Under the pieces are notes generated by a model. It ran no database searches. It was not told where the DNA came from and worked only from the letters and a program-made list of their open reading frames with translations. The position numbers and the translations under genes are program-made. A DNA stretch of 64,000 bases. Origin: Mesorhizobium sp. NZP2298 (GTDB taxonomy: Bacteria; Pseudomonadota; Alphaproteobacteria; Rhizobiales; Rhizobiaceae). The DNA lies in assembly GCF_013170825.1 (NCBI RefSeq), contig NZ_CP033365.1, forward strand, positions 3,298,001-3,362,000, given 5' to 3'. The stretch's first letter is position 1. Every line of letters begins with the position of its first letter. Positions 8,149 to 17,490 of this stretch are shown piece by piece.

Positions 8149-9138
8149 ATGGCAGATGCCTATACCCGTATCGCGGACGCGATCGTTCCGTCCGTCTATG
8201 CGCAATATGCGTTCGAGGAACATGTGCAGTCGCTCGAAATCTACCAGGCCGGAATCCTGTTTTCCGACCCGGCGATCTCGTCCAAACTGTCGATGGGCGG
8301 CCGCTCCGTCGACATGCCCGGCTGGAAGGATCTCGGCAACGACCCGTCCGAGCCGGTCAATGACGATCCGGCCGATTCCATCGAGATGAAGAAGGTCGGC
8401 TCGCGCCGCGAGGTCGCCGCCCGCAATGTCCGCGCCCAGGCGTGGGGCGTGCCGGACCTGACCTCGATCCTGGCCGGCGACGATCCGCAGAAGCTGATCG
8501 TCAAGCGGCAGACCGAGTACTGGCAGCGCGCCAACAAGCTGACCTTGCTCGGCATCCTCAAGGGCGTCGTCGCCGACAACATCGCCAATGATGGCGGCGA
8601 CCTGGCGCGCACGACGGGCGCCTCCATCGTCGACACCGACATCATCGAGGCCGCCTATCTGATGGGCGACCGCGCGGACAAGTTCAAGACGATCTGGATG
8701 CACTCCAAGCAGATGAAGGCGCTGAAACTCGCCGACCTGATCGACTATGTGCCGTCATCCGAGCAGGGCGGCCCGCTGATCCCTTACTACATGGGTCTGC
8801 GCGCCGTCGTCGATGACGACATTCCGGTGGCGGCGGGCGTTTACACCGCCTTCATGTTCAAGGACAAGGCGATCCTGTGGAACGAGCTGCCGGTCAACAC
8901 CGAGGGCGGGCCGCTGGAGTTCGACCGCAAGCCGCGCCAGGGCCATGGCGGCGGCGTCACCGAAATGGTCGGCCGCCGGCACTTCGTGCCGCATGTGCCC
9001 GGCACCCGCTTCCTCGACGCCTCCTCGGCCGGCGAATTCGCCACCGATGCGGAGCTGGCACTGGCGGCGAACTGGGATCGCACGGCGTCGAGCGTCAAGA
9101 ACATGACCTTCATCGCGCTGAAGACCACGGAAGCCTGA
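8149..9138 (+). CDS. Phage major capsid protein
   Basis: A 329-residue coat protein that builds the icosahedral head. It lies directly after the scaffold gene and before the tail tubular proteins, and it has a strong GAAGGAAGAC ribosome site. The N-terminus (ADAIVPSVYAQYAFEEHVQSLEIYQAGIL) and the central part (SIVDTDIIEAAYLMGDRADKFKTIWMHSKQMKALK) match the pattern of Gp13-like/BPP-1-type coat proteins with an HK97-like fold: an N-arm, a long spine helix and an A-domain. Length is normal for the family. The family name is from memory; position supports the role strongly. Confidence 0.8.
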   Translation: MADAYTRIADAIVPSVYAQYAFEEHVQSLEIYQAGILFSDPAISSKLSMGGRSVDMPGWKDLGNDPSEPVNDDPADSIEMKKVGSRREVAARNVRAQAWGVPDLTSILAGDDPQKLIVKRQTEYWQRANKLTLLGILKGVVADNIANDGGDLARTTGASIVDTDIIEAAYLMGDRADKFKTIWMHSKQMKALKLADLIDYVPSSEQGGPLIPYYMGLRAVVDDDIPVAAGVYTAFMFKDKAILWNELPVNTEGGPLEFDRKPRQGHGGGVTEMVGRRHFVPHVPGTRFLDASSAGEFATDAELALAANWDRTASSVKNMTFIALKTTEA

Positions 9139-9153
9139 TTGGGCCGAGGTGAG

Positions 9154-9178
9154 GGGCGGGGGCGAAGAGCTCCCGCCC
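9154..9178 (+). terminator. Hairpin after the major capsid gene
   Basis: GGGCGGG (9154-9160) pairs with CCCGCCC (9172-9178) across an 11-base loop, sixteen bases after the capsid stop. No U-tract follows, so it may act as an mRNA-processing or stability hairpin rather than a full terminator. This would fit the need for excess coat protein. Confidence 0.35.
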
Positions 9179-9254
9179 AATCTCGTCTGGACTGCATTTC
9201 TTCGCGCAAAGGGTCGCGACTTTACCGACCCGAAACCAATGGAGGCCTGACACC

Positions 9255-9854
9255 ATGGCCATCACCCCGCTCGATATCGCCAATATGGCGCTGGCCGTGC
9301 TCGACGAGGCGCCGATCGACAGTCTCGATCAGGACGTCAAGGCGGCGCGGCTGTTGAACCTGCATTTCGACCTGACGCGTGAAGCCGAACTGACCAAATA
9401 TGCCTGGGTGTTCGCGATCCTGCGCGCGTCGGCAATCGGTAGCGATACCGGTTCCGGCGATTGTACGTTGAACCGGGCCTATGAGCTTCCCGCCGACTGC
9501 CTGCGGCTGCTGCCCTTGACCCACAATGGCGAGCCGGACGGCGTGCCGATCTCGTGGCGTCAGGAAGCGGGACTGATCTACAGCGACCAGCCGGGGCCGC
9601 TGATCATCCGCTATGTCGCCAACCTCACCGATCCCAATGATTGGGACGCGCTGTTCACCGAGGTGCTGGTGGCGGCACTTGCCATCAAGGTCGCGCATCC
9701 GCTGACCCACAAGTCGCGCATGATCGACATTGCCCGCTCGGCCTATGACCGGGCGCTGGACGCGGCGCTCAATGCCAACGCCATCCAGCGCGGCGGCCGC
9801 TTCTACTCCGCCTCCTGGTCCAGCCAGCGCGGCGACAGCAGGATTTCGCGCTGA
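9255..9854 (+). CDS. Tail tubular protein A (T7 gp11-like)
   Basis: A 199-residue protein of the podovirus tail tubular A family, which forms the ring joining portal and nozzle. The N-terminus ITPLDIANMALAVLDEAPIDSLD followed by AARLLNLHFDLTREAELTKYAWVFAI is typical of the family (a short helical start, then 'D..R..LL..Y.W.FA'). The middle has LNRAYELPADCLRLLPL. The stop overlaps the next start (TGATG), so it is coupled to tail tubular protein B. Length matches T7 gp11 (about 196 residues). Confidence 0.8.
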   Translation: MAITPLDIANMALAVLDEAPIDSLDQDVKAARLLNLHFDLTREAELTKYAWVFAILRASAIGSDTGSGDCTLNRAYELPADCLRLLPLTHNGEPDGVPISWRQEAGLIYSDQPGPLIIRYVANLTDPNDWDALFTEVLVAALAIKVAHPLTHKSRMIDIARSAYDRALDAALNANAIQRGGRFYSASWSSQRGDSRISR

Positions 9855-12322
9855 TGACCACGCTTTATCCCGTCCAGGACGTTTTCACCCGTGGCGAAAT
9901 CAGTCCGCGCCTGCACGCCCGCGCGTCGCTCGATTTCTATCGGGCCGCGCTTGCCCGATGCGAGAACTTCGTCACCTTGCCGCATGGCGGCATCCGCAAG
10001 CGCGGCGGCACCTATTTCGCCGGCGAGGTCAAGATTTCGGCCAAGAAGACGCGGCTGATCCCGTTCATCTTCTCGGCCGACCAGGCCTACGCGCTCGAAT
10101 TCGGCGACCAGTATATCCGCGTCTACGCCTATGGCGCGCGCGTCGGTACGGTGGAAGTCGCCTCGCCCTATCTGGAGGCGGACCTGTTCGAGCTCCAATA
10201 TGTGCAGTCCGCTGACCAGATGTGGATTTGCCACAGGAACTATCCGCCGAAGGTTCTGACGCGAACCGCACACACCACATGGTCGCTGGCGGACTTCAAC
10301 TTTCTCGATGGCCCCTACGACGAAATCAACACCACGCCGACGACGCTGACGCCGGCGAACACTGGCCACGCCACGCCCAAGATGACCTCCGCCACGGCCC
10401 CCAGCGGCACCGTCACCGACAATGGCACGGGCACAACAAGCTGGAGGGCGTTTGACCGGGCGATCAACGGCGCGGTCGCTGTGTCGACGGGCAGCAGCGG
10501 GTTTTTGCAGTACCAGTTTCCGACCGGTCAAGGAAAGGCGGTGAATGCCTACTGGATCTCCGCGTCGGAAGATGCCGCCAAATGGGGCGACACGCCGACC
10601 CAATGGACCTTGTCCGCCTCAAACAACGGCACCGATTATATCTCGCTCGACAGCCGGAGCGGGGAACGAGGCTGGTCTGGCTCCGAGGTGCGCTTCTACG
10701 ATTTTCAGAACCAGACGACCTATGAGTATTACAAGTTCGACTTTTCCGGCGGTGGTGGTGACGATGCCAATAATACCTCGATCTCGGAAGTTGCGCTGGC
10801 CGAGAACGGCGACCTGATGACGCCGTTCGACCTTACCGCCTCCAGCATAGCCGGCATCAATGGCGGCACGGGCTTTCAAACAACCGATGTCGGCCGGTCA
10901 ATCCGCCTGCTCGGCGCTGACAATGTTTGGCGCTGGGCCAAGATCACCAGCCGCACCAGCACCACCGCGGTCAAGGTCAGGCTCTACGGCCACGCCTTGC
11001 CCGACCTCTCTCCGATCACACGCTGGCGGCTCGGTACGTTCGTGCCCGGCAAGTATGTTGAAAGTGGTTCCCTTTACGAGGAGCGCCTGGCCTTCAGCCG
11101 GAAATTCTCGGTCTATGCCTCGGCCACCGGCGACTTCGACAATTTCGCGCTGGGCGAAAAGGACGACGACGCGCTGGAGTTCATCCAGGCCGGCGGCGGC
11201 CAGGCCAACGACATCGCCTGGATCGCCGATTCCGACGGCGCGCTTTTGATCGGCACCTCGGGCGGCGTGCGCGCGCTGTCGGGCTCGGGCATAGACGAGG
11301 CGCTGACGCCATCCTCGTTCAAGAACCGGCGCTCGCGCACCTTCGGCTGCGCCCGCATCCGCCCGGTCGATGCCGGCCAGTCATTCCTCTATGTCACGCG
11401 CTCGCGCAGATCGATCGCCGAGCTGACGCAGACCGCGCAGAGCCGTTTCACCTCGGACGATGTCGGCCAGATCTCCGAGCATATTCCCAAGCAAGGCGTG
11501 GTCGAGCTGGCCTTCCAGACCGATCCCGACCCCTTGCTGTGGTTTCCGCTCGATAATGGCGAACTGGGCGGCTACACGCACCAGCCGAGCCAGGAGGTGC
11601 GTGGAATGCACCGGCATCGCCTGGGCGGTATTTTCAGCGGTATTGGCTGGGCGGTCGTCGAAAGTGCCGTAGTGACGCCTGGCCAGGATGGCAATGACGA
11701 CCTCTGGCTGGTCGTCAAGCGCACCATTGGCGGCGTGACGAAGCGCTACATCGAGATCAAGACCGCGCCGTTCGAATATGGCGCCGTCGCCGACGCCTTC
11801 GAGGTCGATTGCGGCCTGACTTATGTTGGTGCCGCGGTGACCACGGTCGGCGGCGCCATGCATCTCGCCGGCCAGTCCGTCGATGTGCTGGCCGACGGCA
11901 AGGTCTATCGCGGCCTCACCGTCAGCGGCGGCGGCACGGTGACGCTGCCTGGCGGCTCGACCGCGGCCAAATGGCAGCTCGGCCTGCCCTATACGGCGGC
12001 GGCCGACACGCTCGAGCTCGATGTCGGCGGCAAGGACGGCTCCATCATCGGCCGCCGCAAGAAGGTGGCGAAAGCGATCCTGTCGCTGCTCGAGACCGAC
12101 ACCACCGGGCTCGAGGTGCAGTCCCTCATGCGCGGCCGCTGGGAACCGGTGCGCATGCCTTCGATCGTCGCACCCGACGGCAAGGCGACGCTGTTCAGCG
12201 GCAATGTCGAAGTGCCGATCGACGACAGCTGGGAAGGGCAGGGCCGGGTGCGCATCCGCCACGTCAACCCGACGCCCTGCACGATCCGAGCGTTCACGCC
12301 GGTGTTCGACGCCGAGCCGTAG
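9854..12322 (+). CDS. Tail tubular protein B (T7 gp12-like nozzle) with inserted discoidin-like domain
   Basis: An 822-residue nozzle protein at the tip of the podovirus tail tube. The N-terminus (VQDVFTRGEISPRLHARASLDFYRAALARCENFVTLPHGGIRKRGGTYF) is the classic start of the family. Residues about 175-320 look inserted: a segment with SWRAFDRAINGAV, FLQYQFPTGQG, WTLSASNNGTDYISLDSRSG and YYKFDFSG resembles a discoidin/F5-8-type-C carbohydrate-binding fold. The remaining C-terminal half is the normal beta-rich nozzle platform (LEERLAFSR-like SLYEERLAFSRKFSVYASATGDFDNF). It starts at TGATG overlapping gp11. The insert could help bind host surface sugars. Confidence 0.8.
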   Translation: MTTLYPVQDVFTRGEISPRLHARASLDFYRAALARCENFVTLPHGGIRKRGGTYFAGEVKISAKKTRLIPFIFSADQAYALEFGDQYIRVYAYGARVGTVEVASPYLEADLFELQYVQSADQMWICHRNYPPKVLTRTAHTTWSLADFNFLDGPYDEINTTPTTLTPANTGHATPKMTSATAPSGTVTDNGTGTTSWRAFDRAINGAVAVSTGSSGFLQYQFPTGQGKAVNAYWISASEDAAKWGDTPTQWTLSASNNGTDYISLDSRSGERGWSGSEVRFYDFQNQTTYEYYKFDFSGGGGDDANNTSISEVALAENGDLMTPFDLTASSIAGINGGTGFQTTDVGRSIRLLGADNVWRWAKITSRTSTTAVKVRLYGHALPDLSPITRWRLGTFVPGKYVESGSLYEERLAFSRKFSVYASATGDFDNFALGEKDDDALEFIQAGGGQANDIAWIADSDGALLIGTSGGVRALSGSGIDEALTPSSFKNRRSRTFGCARIRPVDAGQSFLYVTRSRRSIAELTQTAQSRFTSDDVGQISEHIPKQGVVELAFQTDPDPLLWFPLDNGELGGYTHQPSQEVRGMHRHRLGGIFSGIGWAVVESAVVTPGQDGNDDLWLVVKRTIGGVTKRYIEIKTAPFEYGAVADAFEVDCGLTYVGAAVTTVGGAMHLAGQSVDVLADGKVYRGLTVSGGGTVTLPGGSTAAKWQLGLPYTAAADTLELDVGGKDGSIIGRRKKVAKAILSLLETDTTGLEVQSLMRGRWEPVRMPSIVAPDGKATLFSGNVEVPIDDSWEGQGRVRIRHVNPTPCTIRAFTPVFDAEP

Positions 12323-12336
12323 GTAGAGCCGTCGAA

Positions 12337-12380
12337 GCTGCCGATCTCCCCCTCGAGGGGGAGATACCCCCTTCGCCGGC
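12337..12380. repeat. GC-rich palindromic intergenic repeat (copy 4, short)
   Basis: A shorter version of the same element: GCCGATCTCCCCC / GGGGGAGATACCCCC with CTCGAG at the centre, in the 82-base gap between the nozzle gene and the next virion gene. Confidence 0.55.
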
Positions 12381-12404
12381 CCACACTCCAAAAAGGACAT
12401 CCCA

Positions 12405-13073
12405 ATGACATCCCCCCATGCCGAACAGCTCGGCAGGGCGCGGACGGCTGCCGAATTCGCGGCCGTCATCGCCTTGCTCGACACCGACCTCAACGACGCG
12501 ATCACCCGCAAGGGCGAACTGGCCGAGGCAGAGGACCGCGCGGTCTTCGGCGATGGCGACCTGGCCGCCGCGCGTGCGGCGCTCGACGACTGCAACGACC
12601 AGATCGCGCTTCTCGAAAAAGCCATCGACGCTGCCGGCAAGCGCCGCGCGGAGGCGGCGCTAAGCGAAGCCCGCGCCGACATCGCGGCCCTTGGCGAGGA
12701 GATCAAGACCAGGGCAATCCTGCTTGGCGAACGCTGGCGCGGCGTGCGCCGGCTGGTCGAGCAGTTGCGCCAGGAACTGTTCGAGGCCGATGCGCTCGCC
12801 CGCGCCATCACCACCGCCAACGGCCTGTTCGATGCCGCCGGCGTCCGCGATCTGAAGGTGAACCTGACCACCACCCGCCGCGCCGCCATGGCTGGCGCGC
12901 GAGCAGCGGCACCCGCCCGGCTCAGCCGGCCGGCGCTGCAGGCCGACAGGCTGCTTTTGTCCTTCCTGACCCCCGGCGGCGCGCTCGACCCGCGCCCGCC
13001 GCTCGGCGCGCCCGTGGACGGCGTCAAAAGCAAATTCATTCCCGCAACTCCCTCTCTGAACGAACGAGGCTGA
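12405..13073 (+). CDS. Coiled-coil phage protein of unknown function
   Basis: A 222-residue, strongly helical, Ala/Glu/Arg-rich protein. Residues about 5-150 are predicted coiled coil by eye (AAVIALLDTDLNDAITRKGELAEAEDRAV, then DQIALLEKAIDAAGKRRAEAALSEARADIAALGEEI). The C-terminus is Pro/Leu-rich (LTPGGALDPRPPLG). It sits between the nozzle and the gp14-like gene and is transcribed with them, with only three bases separating its stop from the next start. A virion core or tail-associated role is likely from position; no family was recognised. Confidence 0.55.
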   Translation: MTSPHAEQLGRARTAAEFAAVIALLDTDLNDAITRKGELAEAEDRAVFGDGDLAAARAALDDCNDQIALLEKAIDAAGKRRAEAALSEARADIAALGEEIKTRAILLGERWRGVRRLVEQLRQELFEADALARAITTANGLFDAAGVRDLKVNLTTTRRAAMAGARAAAPARLSRPALQADRLLLSFLTPGGALDPRPPLGAPVDGVKSKFIPATPSLNERG

Positions 13074-13076
13074 ACC

Positions 13077-13598
13077 ATGTGCACACTTGCCCTTCTTGGA
13101 CTGGCAGGCACGGCCCTGTCGGTCGGCGGCGCGCTGATGGAAGGCCAGCAGCAGAAGCAGATGGCCGACTATCAGGCCAGGGCCTATGAGCAGCAGGCGC
13201 GGGCAGAGGCGCAAAGTTCCGCCTTCGAACAGAGCCAGGAGCGCCACAAGCAGGACCTGCTGCAGGCTCAGGCGCGCGCCCAGGCCGGCGCCTCCGGCGT
13301 CGGCATAGCGGGTTCGCCGACCGAGGTGCTGGCCGCCAACGCCAGGCAGGACCAGATGGAGCTTAATGGCATGCTGTATGGCTCGCAGCTGCGCCAGAAC
13401 AACCTCAACGACCAGGCGGCCATCTCGCGCTTCTCCGGCAAGCAGGCGGCCACGGCGTCGATCTTCAGCGCCGGTAGCGCACTGGTTGGCGGCCTCTCCA
13501 AAATCTACGACCCGACCAAGGCTGTTAGCTTCGGCGGTTCGGCATTTTCCCCTCGGGCGAGCGCGGCCATAGCCGGCGGCTATTCGGGACTCTACTAA
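13077..13598 (+). CDS. T7 gp14-like internal virion protein
   Basis: A 173-residue protein of the T7 gp14 internal-core family, which is ejected first and forms the outer-membrane pore for DNA delivery. Features: MCTLALLGLAGTALSVGGALMEG (hydrophobic N-terminus), a long Gln/Ala-rich helix (QQQKQMADYQARAYEQQARAEAQSS), then the conserved GASGVGIAGSPTEVLAANARQDQME with LNDQAAISRFSGKQAATASIFSAGSALVGG. A degraded partial copy lies at 16680-16911. The gene is followed one base later by the large internal virion protein, the same gp14-gp15/16 order as T7. Confidence 0.75.
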   Translation: MCTLALLGLAGTALSVGGALMEGQQQKQMADYQARAYEQQARAEAQSSAFEQSQERHKQDLLQAQARAQAGASGVGIAGSPTEVLAANARQDQMELNGMLYGSQLRQNNLNDQAAISRFSGKQAATASIFSAGSALVGGLSKIYDPTKAVSFGGSAFSPRASAAIAGGYSGLY

Positions 13599-13599
13599 A

Positions 13600-16063
13600 A
13601 TGGTCCACATCATCCCGCTTTCCATCGCCCAGCGCCGGCTCGATACCGGCAATGCGCCGCAATATCCGCAGGGGTCGCCGGTCGGCGGCGCCATGCAGGG
13701 CTTGGGCGAACATCTTTCCGCTGTCGCCGAGCGCTACCAGCAGATGAAGGACCAGCAGGAGGCGTTCGACGCCGAGATCGCGCGCCGCCAGTTCAACGGC
13801 CAGATCGCACAAGCGGAAGACGAGGTGGCGGCGAACGCGCCAGCCGATGGCAGCGGCATGCATGAAACCATGTATGGCCTGGTCGATCCGCGCGACGGCA
13901 GGGTGGTGAAGACAGGCCTGTTCGACAAGCTGTTCGACAAGTTCCTGCCGACCATGCCCGAAAGCCAGCGCGCAAACTTCGCCCGACAGAAGGAGCCGAT
14001 TCGTGCGGTTGGCGCGCGGCGCACGGCGCTGCGACAGAAGACGAAACGCGACGACCACGAGCTGGCCGAGTGGACCCAGGTCGACACCATGTCCACCAGC
14101 GCCATCGCAAACAGCGACCCGAATGATACCGCGAACTTCGAGACGATCCGGCAGAGCGGGTCCGACCTGATCGCCAAGATCGGCAACCCGCTCATCAGGC
14201 AAGCGGCCGAAGCTGCCTGGCGCACCAACACGGCCAAGGCGCTGGTCCAGGCAATGATCGCCCAGGACCCGCAGCGGGCCGCCGAGATGCTGGGTGCGGC
14301 GCAGGGCCGGATGAAGGACGACACGGCGGAGGTGGTTGGTGGTCGGCAGGAGGCCGATGCGGGTCGCGAGAACGAGACGGCCAGCGCAGTGGGTAGCACG
14401 GCGATGGCTCCTTTGAATACCGGCTCAGGAGCACCAGTGGCTGTGGCCGACAGAACCGCCGTCTTGGCGGCAGCTCCATGGATTGCCGATCTGCCGCAGA
14501 ACGATCTGCAGGATCTTGGCCAGAAGGCCCAAGTCGCGATGTCCGCGCAGCTCTTCGATGCGCGCACCAATGTCCAACTCGCCCACCAGAATGCGCCTGA
14601 TACCCTCATGTACACCGGCTCTTACTCTGGCAAGAGACCGGACGATGCAGCCTTCGCCGCCGTCTACGGCGTCGAGGAGGGTGGCAAACAGTCTCTGGAT
14701 CTCGAACGGACGTTCAAGGTCGGCCATCAGGCATTCGACATGGTCAGAATGCCGAAAGATGCCATCGAGGCAAAAGTGCTCGCTGCAAAGCCCAAGCCGG
14801 GCAGCGCGACTCCCGAGCAGGATCAGGCAGAGTTTGACACAACAGCGGCCGCTGCCAGGCAGGTGTTGCAGGCTCGCGCCGCCGCTCCCGCCGACTTTGT
14901 TCGCAAAATCGATCCGACAGCGGACGCATACTGGAACGCAGTATCGAGCGAAGACAGCTACGATCCGGCTGCCTATCAGAAGGCGATCGCCCGCTCTGTC
15001 GCGGTGCAGCTGCAGCTTGGTATCAAGAACATCGAGCCGCTGCCGCAGAGTGTTGTCAAAACCTACGTTGACATTGTCCTCGACCTAAGCGGATCGCAAA
15101 GCGACAAGGATGCAGCTGTAAGCCGTCTGTTCGCGGGAACTTCCGATCCGAGTGTTCTTGCGGCCATGTCCGAGCAACTTGCTCGCGCCGGTCTGTCTCG
15201 GCTGCTGCGAGGTACGGCATTCGAATTGCCGATGACGGCGGAGATGCAAGCGCATGAGGCGGAATTGGCCATGGGGAGGCAAAGCCCCGATGCCAACGAC
15301 CCAAGCGGCCCGACAATGCGCCAGAAGCTTGCCGCATGGGTGCTTGGGGACCACAAGGCAAGCAGCACCTGGACATCTCGTCAAAGGCACGCTTGGGAGC
15401 GCAGGAATTCATGAGGCCGATGGTTCATTGGTCGATTTCACGCCGCTAGGGGCCTTGTTTTCAGCGGATGAAGCGAAGAGAGCCTTTGACAAAGGCAACT
15501 ATGGGGAAGCGACGCTAAGTGCGGCGGGTGTTATCCCCGATGCGGCGTTGCTCAAGCTTTTCAAGGGCGGAGGGAAGGTCGCCAAACCGCTAGAGGAGGC
15601 ATTTTCCAGGAGCGAAAGCGAGCTTGCGCAGGGTGGACCGGCTCGAGAGGCGATCACTATTCCTCCAATGGAAGAGAGCATAGCAACCCGAAGCGAGGCC
15701 AAAGCACTCGACACGCTAGCCCAAAGTTGTCAAAGCGCCTGAAGTTCCGAATGCTGCAGAAAACCCGGCTGCAAAAATTACTGACGAGGATGATCTAAAG
15801 CTTGTTCCTACCAAGCGCACCATGACGAGCAAAGCTCTTCGCGAGGAATGGGAGTTGCTGCACGGTAAGCCCCTGCCACAGGTCGAAATATGGTTGTTTC
15901 CCATGAGAAACCGCTGGCCGACGGTGGGTTGGATCACGTATCAAATGTTGCGCCGCGTACGAGGGAAGATCACATACGGCACCACAAAGAAGCTGGTGAT
16001 TTTCAGCGCTGGGCTAAGAGACGATGGTGCCAGAAAAAAACGAGTATTGGAGAACAATCGTGA
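13600..16063 (+). pseudogene. Second internal virion protein with HNH toxin tip, frameshifted
   Basis: Paralogue of the protein at 1085. The first frame codes 604 residues and stops at 15414, but coding continues in other frames. After a shift between about 15340 and 15414 the next frame reads GTLGSAGIHEADGSLVDFTPLGALFSADEAKRAFDKGNYGEA, a pre-toxin linker pattern (to 15742). After a second shift near 15726 it reads PEVPNAAENPAAK...[17 protein letters not shown]. After a third near 15878 it reads [17 protein letters not shown], then [20 protein letters not shown], stopping at TGA 16061-16063. That last segment is an HNH nuclease tip known from polymorphic toxins. The full length would be about 820 residues. 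Three breaks suggest a dead toxin; sequencing error or programmed shifting is less likely but not excluded. Confidence 0.65.
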
Positions 16064-16533
16064 ACGCAGTTACGCCAGACCTCAGTAAAGTCAGTCGTTT
16101 GCCGCTGGCTGCCGACGATCCTGAATCGGGGGATGACATTGACGCAGCTCTTCTGGAAGCCCGTCAATACCTACAGTCGCATAACTGGGGAAAAAATATC
16201 AAGGCCGAGTATTTTGGGTATGGCGCCGAGGGTATATTATACATTTTTCTCTTCGAGATTTTACCTGGAAGGCCAGATGTGCCTCAATGGATATGGGTGA
16301 TCGTGGGGGATGTGCCTCCGGCCTATATGCCCGGCGATGACGTCCAGACACCGTATGAGGTGCTGGACGGATATATCGGTGCAATGGAAGATTGGGTTGA
16401 AGCTGCTCGGCAAGGGAAGTCGGTGGCGAAATTGATACCTGTCAATGTCGATGCCAATCCCGCCAACGCCGAGATGCTGGCGAGCCGGCTCGAATTCCTT
16501 GATGAAAAGGTTCTGCCTCTGCTTCAAGAGTGA
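16060..16533 (+). CDS. Probable immunity protein for the second HNH toxin (DUF4826-like)
   Basis: A 157-residue acidic protein. GTG 16060 is preferred to an ATG at 16024. It overlaps the toxin stop (GTGA) and has GGAG seven bases upstream, whereas 16024 would lie inside the HNH domain. Recognisable segments are [40 protein letters not shown] and a C-terminal helix ENAEMLA-like [20 protein letters not shown]. This pattern resembles the DUF4826-type proteins, often found beside HNH toxins (from memory). The gene is intact although the toxin is frameshifted, as expected if it still protects against related phages or kin. No relation to the immunity-like protein at 3832 is visible. Confidence 0.55.
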   Translation: MNAVTPDLSKVSRLPLAADDPESGDDIDAALLEARQYLQSHNWGKNIKAEYFGYGAEGILYIFLFEILPGRPDVPQWIWVIVGDVPPAYMPGDDVQTPYEVLDGYIGAMEDWVEAARQGKSVAKLIPVNVDANPANAEMLASRLEFLDEKVLPLLQE

Positions 16534-16679
16534 TGTGTCGACACTTGTCGTTAAGTGCCTCTTTGCTAAGAAAACAAGGCATTTGGCGCCTTTGAATTAG
16601 CATCAGCTATCGAAGTTATCTGATCAATCGCATTCTAGCCGGTTAGGCCTCGATGCCATCTCGGGGCAGAAGCAGAATC

Positions 16680-16911
16680 TGCTGCAGTCTATGTCGGCGC
16701 CTCGGGCGTCGGCATAGCGGGGGGGCGCGGACCGAGGTTCTGGCAGCCAACGCCAGGTAGGGCCAGATCGACCCTCAACGCGATCCTGTATAGCTCGAAG
16801 CTGCGGCAGAACAACCTCAACAGCCAGGCCGCCCTTTCGCGCTTCTCCGGCAAGCAGGCGGTGACGGCGTCGATCTTCAACGCCGGCAGCGCGCTCGTTG
16901 GCGGACTCTAA
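16680..16911 (+). pseudogene. Remnant of a gp14-like internal virion gene
   Basis: A decayed copy of 13258-13500. Shared stretches include VGASGVGIAGG, LRQNNLNSQAALSRFSGKQA and TASIFNAGSALVGGL, and the match covers only the C-terminal half. It has lost its start and is interrupted. Its presence after the second toxin/immunity pair shows that the gp14/virion-protein/toxin/immunity block was tandemly duplicated or recombined and then trimmed. Confidence 0.75.
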
Positions 16912-16917
16912 CCTACA

Positions 16918-17025
16918 ACCGTCGCCGTCCGCCCGTTGACTGGCGAGCGTGAACCCGTACGCCCGGCAACGATGGCCAACATTGCCCTGCATGGGCTGCA
17001 GACCATCGATGGCGTGGCCGGTTGA
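16918..17025 (+). pseudogene. Remnant of the tail-fibre N-terminus
   Basis: Codes VAVRPLTGEREPVRPATMANIALHGLQTIDGVAG then stops at TGA 17023. It matches residues 7-42 of the intact fibre at 17712 (AAVRLLTGEREPVRLATTASIALYGLQTIDGVA). It directly follows the gp14-like remnant, so the junction joins two genes that are normally separated by the large virion protein, a deletion scar. Confidence 0.75.
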
Positions 17026-17106
17026 GATGTTGCCCCGAAGATCCCGTCGCCCTAAGATGTAAGCTTGGTGAGCGCCTAGCTGCGTTGCCGTCTGGCAGGC
17101 TTACGC

Positions 17107-17490
17107 ATGATCAAACCACCAAGCGAATTTCTGAAAGATCTTCCGGAGCGCAATGGGCGTTTGCGGTTTCGCGGGTCCGGTCTGAAATCGGCGAGCTATT
17201 TTCTGACCGACCACCCGGCCCAAACCGAACATGAGGCATTGGTCAGCCAACAATCCTCGGCGAAGATAAATTGGCAGTGGCGCTTGGCGACATGCGATCC
17301 AGCCGAATACGAAGCGCTGGCGGCTCAGTCTACGCAAGAGAATCTTGCGTGGGAAAAGAAAACAGGCTGCAGGGTGCATGTTTTGATCGACAAGAAGGCG
17401 TTGCGCAAGTATCTGCGAGAGCACGACTCGCCAAATGTAGGCAGCCCCGAACTAAGAGCTTGGGCGCGCAATTATCCAGAAGATGAGTAA
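17107..17490 (+). CDS. Orphan ORF between duplicated phage fragments
   Basis: A 127-residue hydrophilic protein beginning MIKPPSEFLKDLPERNGRLRF. It has no signal peptide or membrane helix. Features are YFLTDHPAQTEHEALVSQQ, NWQWRLATCDPAEYEAL and LIDKKALRKYLREHDSP. I recognise no family. The ribosome site is weak. It lies between the trimmed fibre fragment and the intact fibre, the place where toxin/immunity cassettes would be exchanged, so it may be a leftover immunity gene or other cargo; this is speculation. Confidence 0.45.
   Translation: MIKPPSEFLKDLPERNGRLRFRGSGLKSASYFLTDHPAQTEHEALVSQQSSAKINWQWRLATCDPAEYEALAAQSTQENLAWEKKTGCRVHVLIDKKALRKYLREHDSPNVGSPELRAWARNYPEDE

Noticed and set aside
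16024..16059. ATG 16024 as start of the second immunity-like gene
   Set aside because: It would overlap 40 bases of the HNH domain and lacks a good ribosome site; GTG 16060 has GGAG and the stop/start overlap usual for such pairs.
15822..16088. The 88-codon frame at 15822 as a separate protein
   Set aside because: Its first part ([17 protein letters not shown]) belongs to the toxin, but after 15877 the composition is not protein-like, while another frame gives a clear HNH motif.
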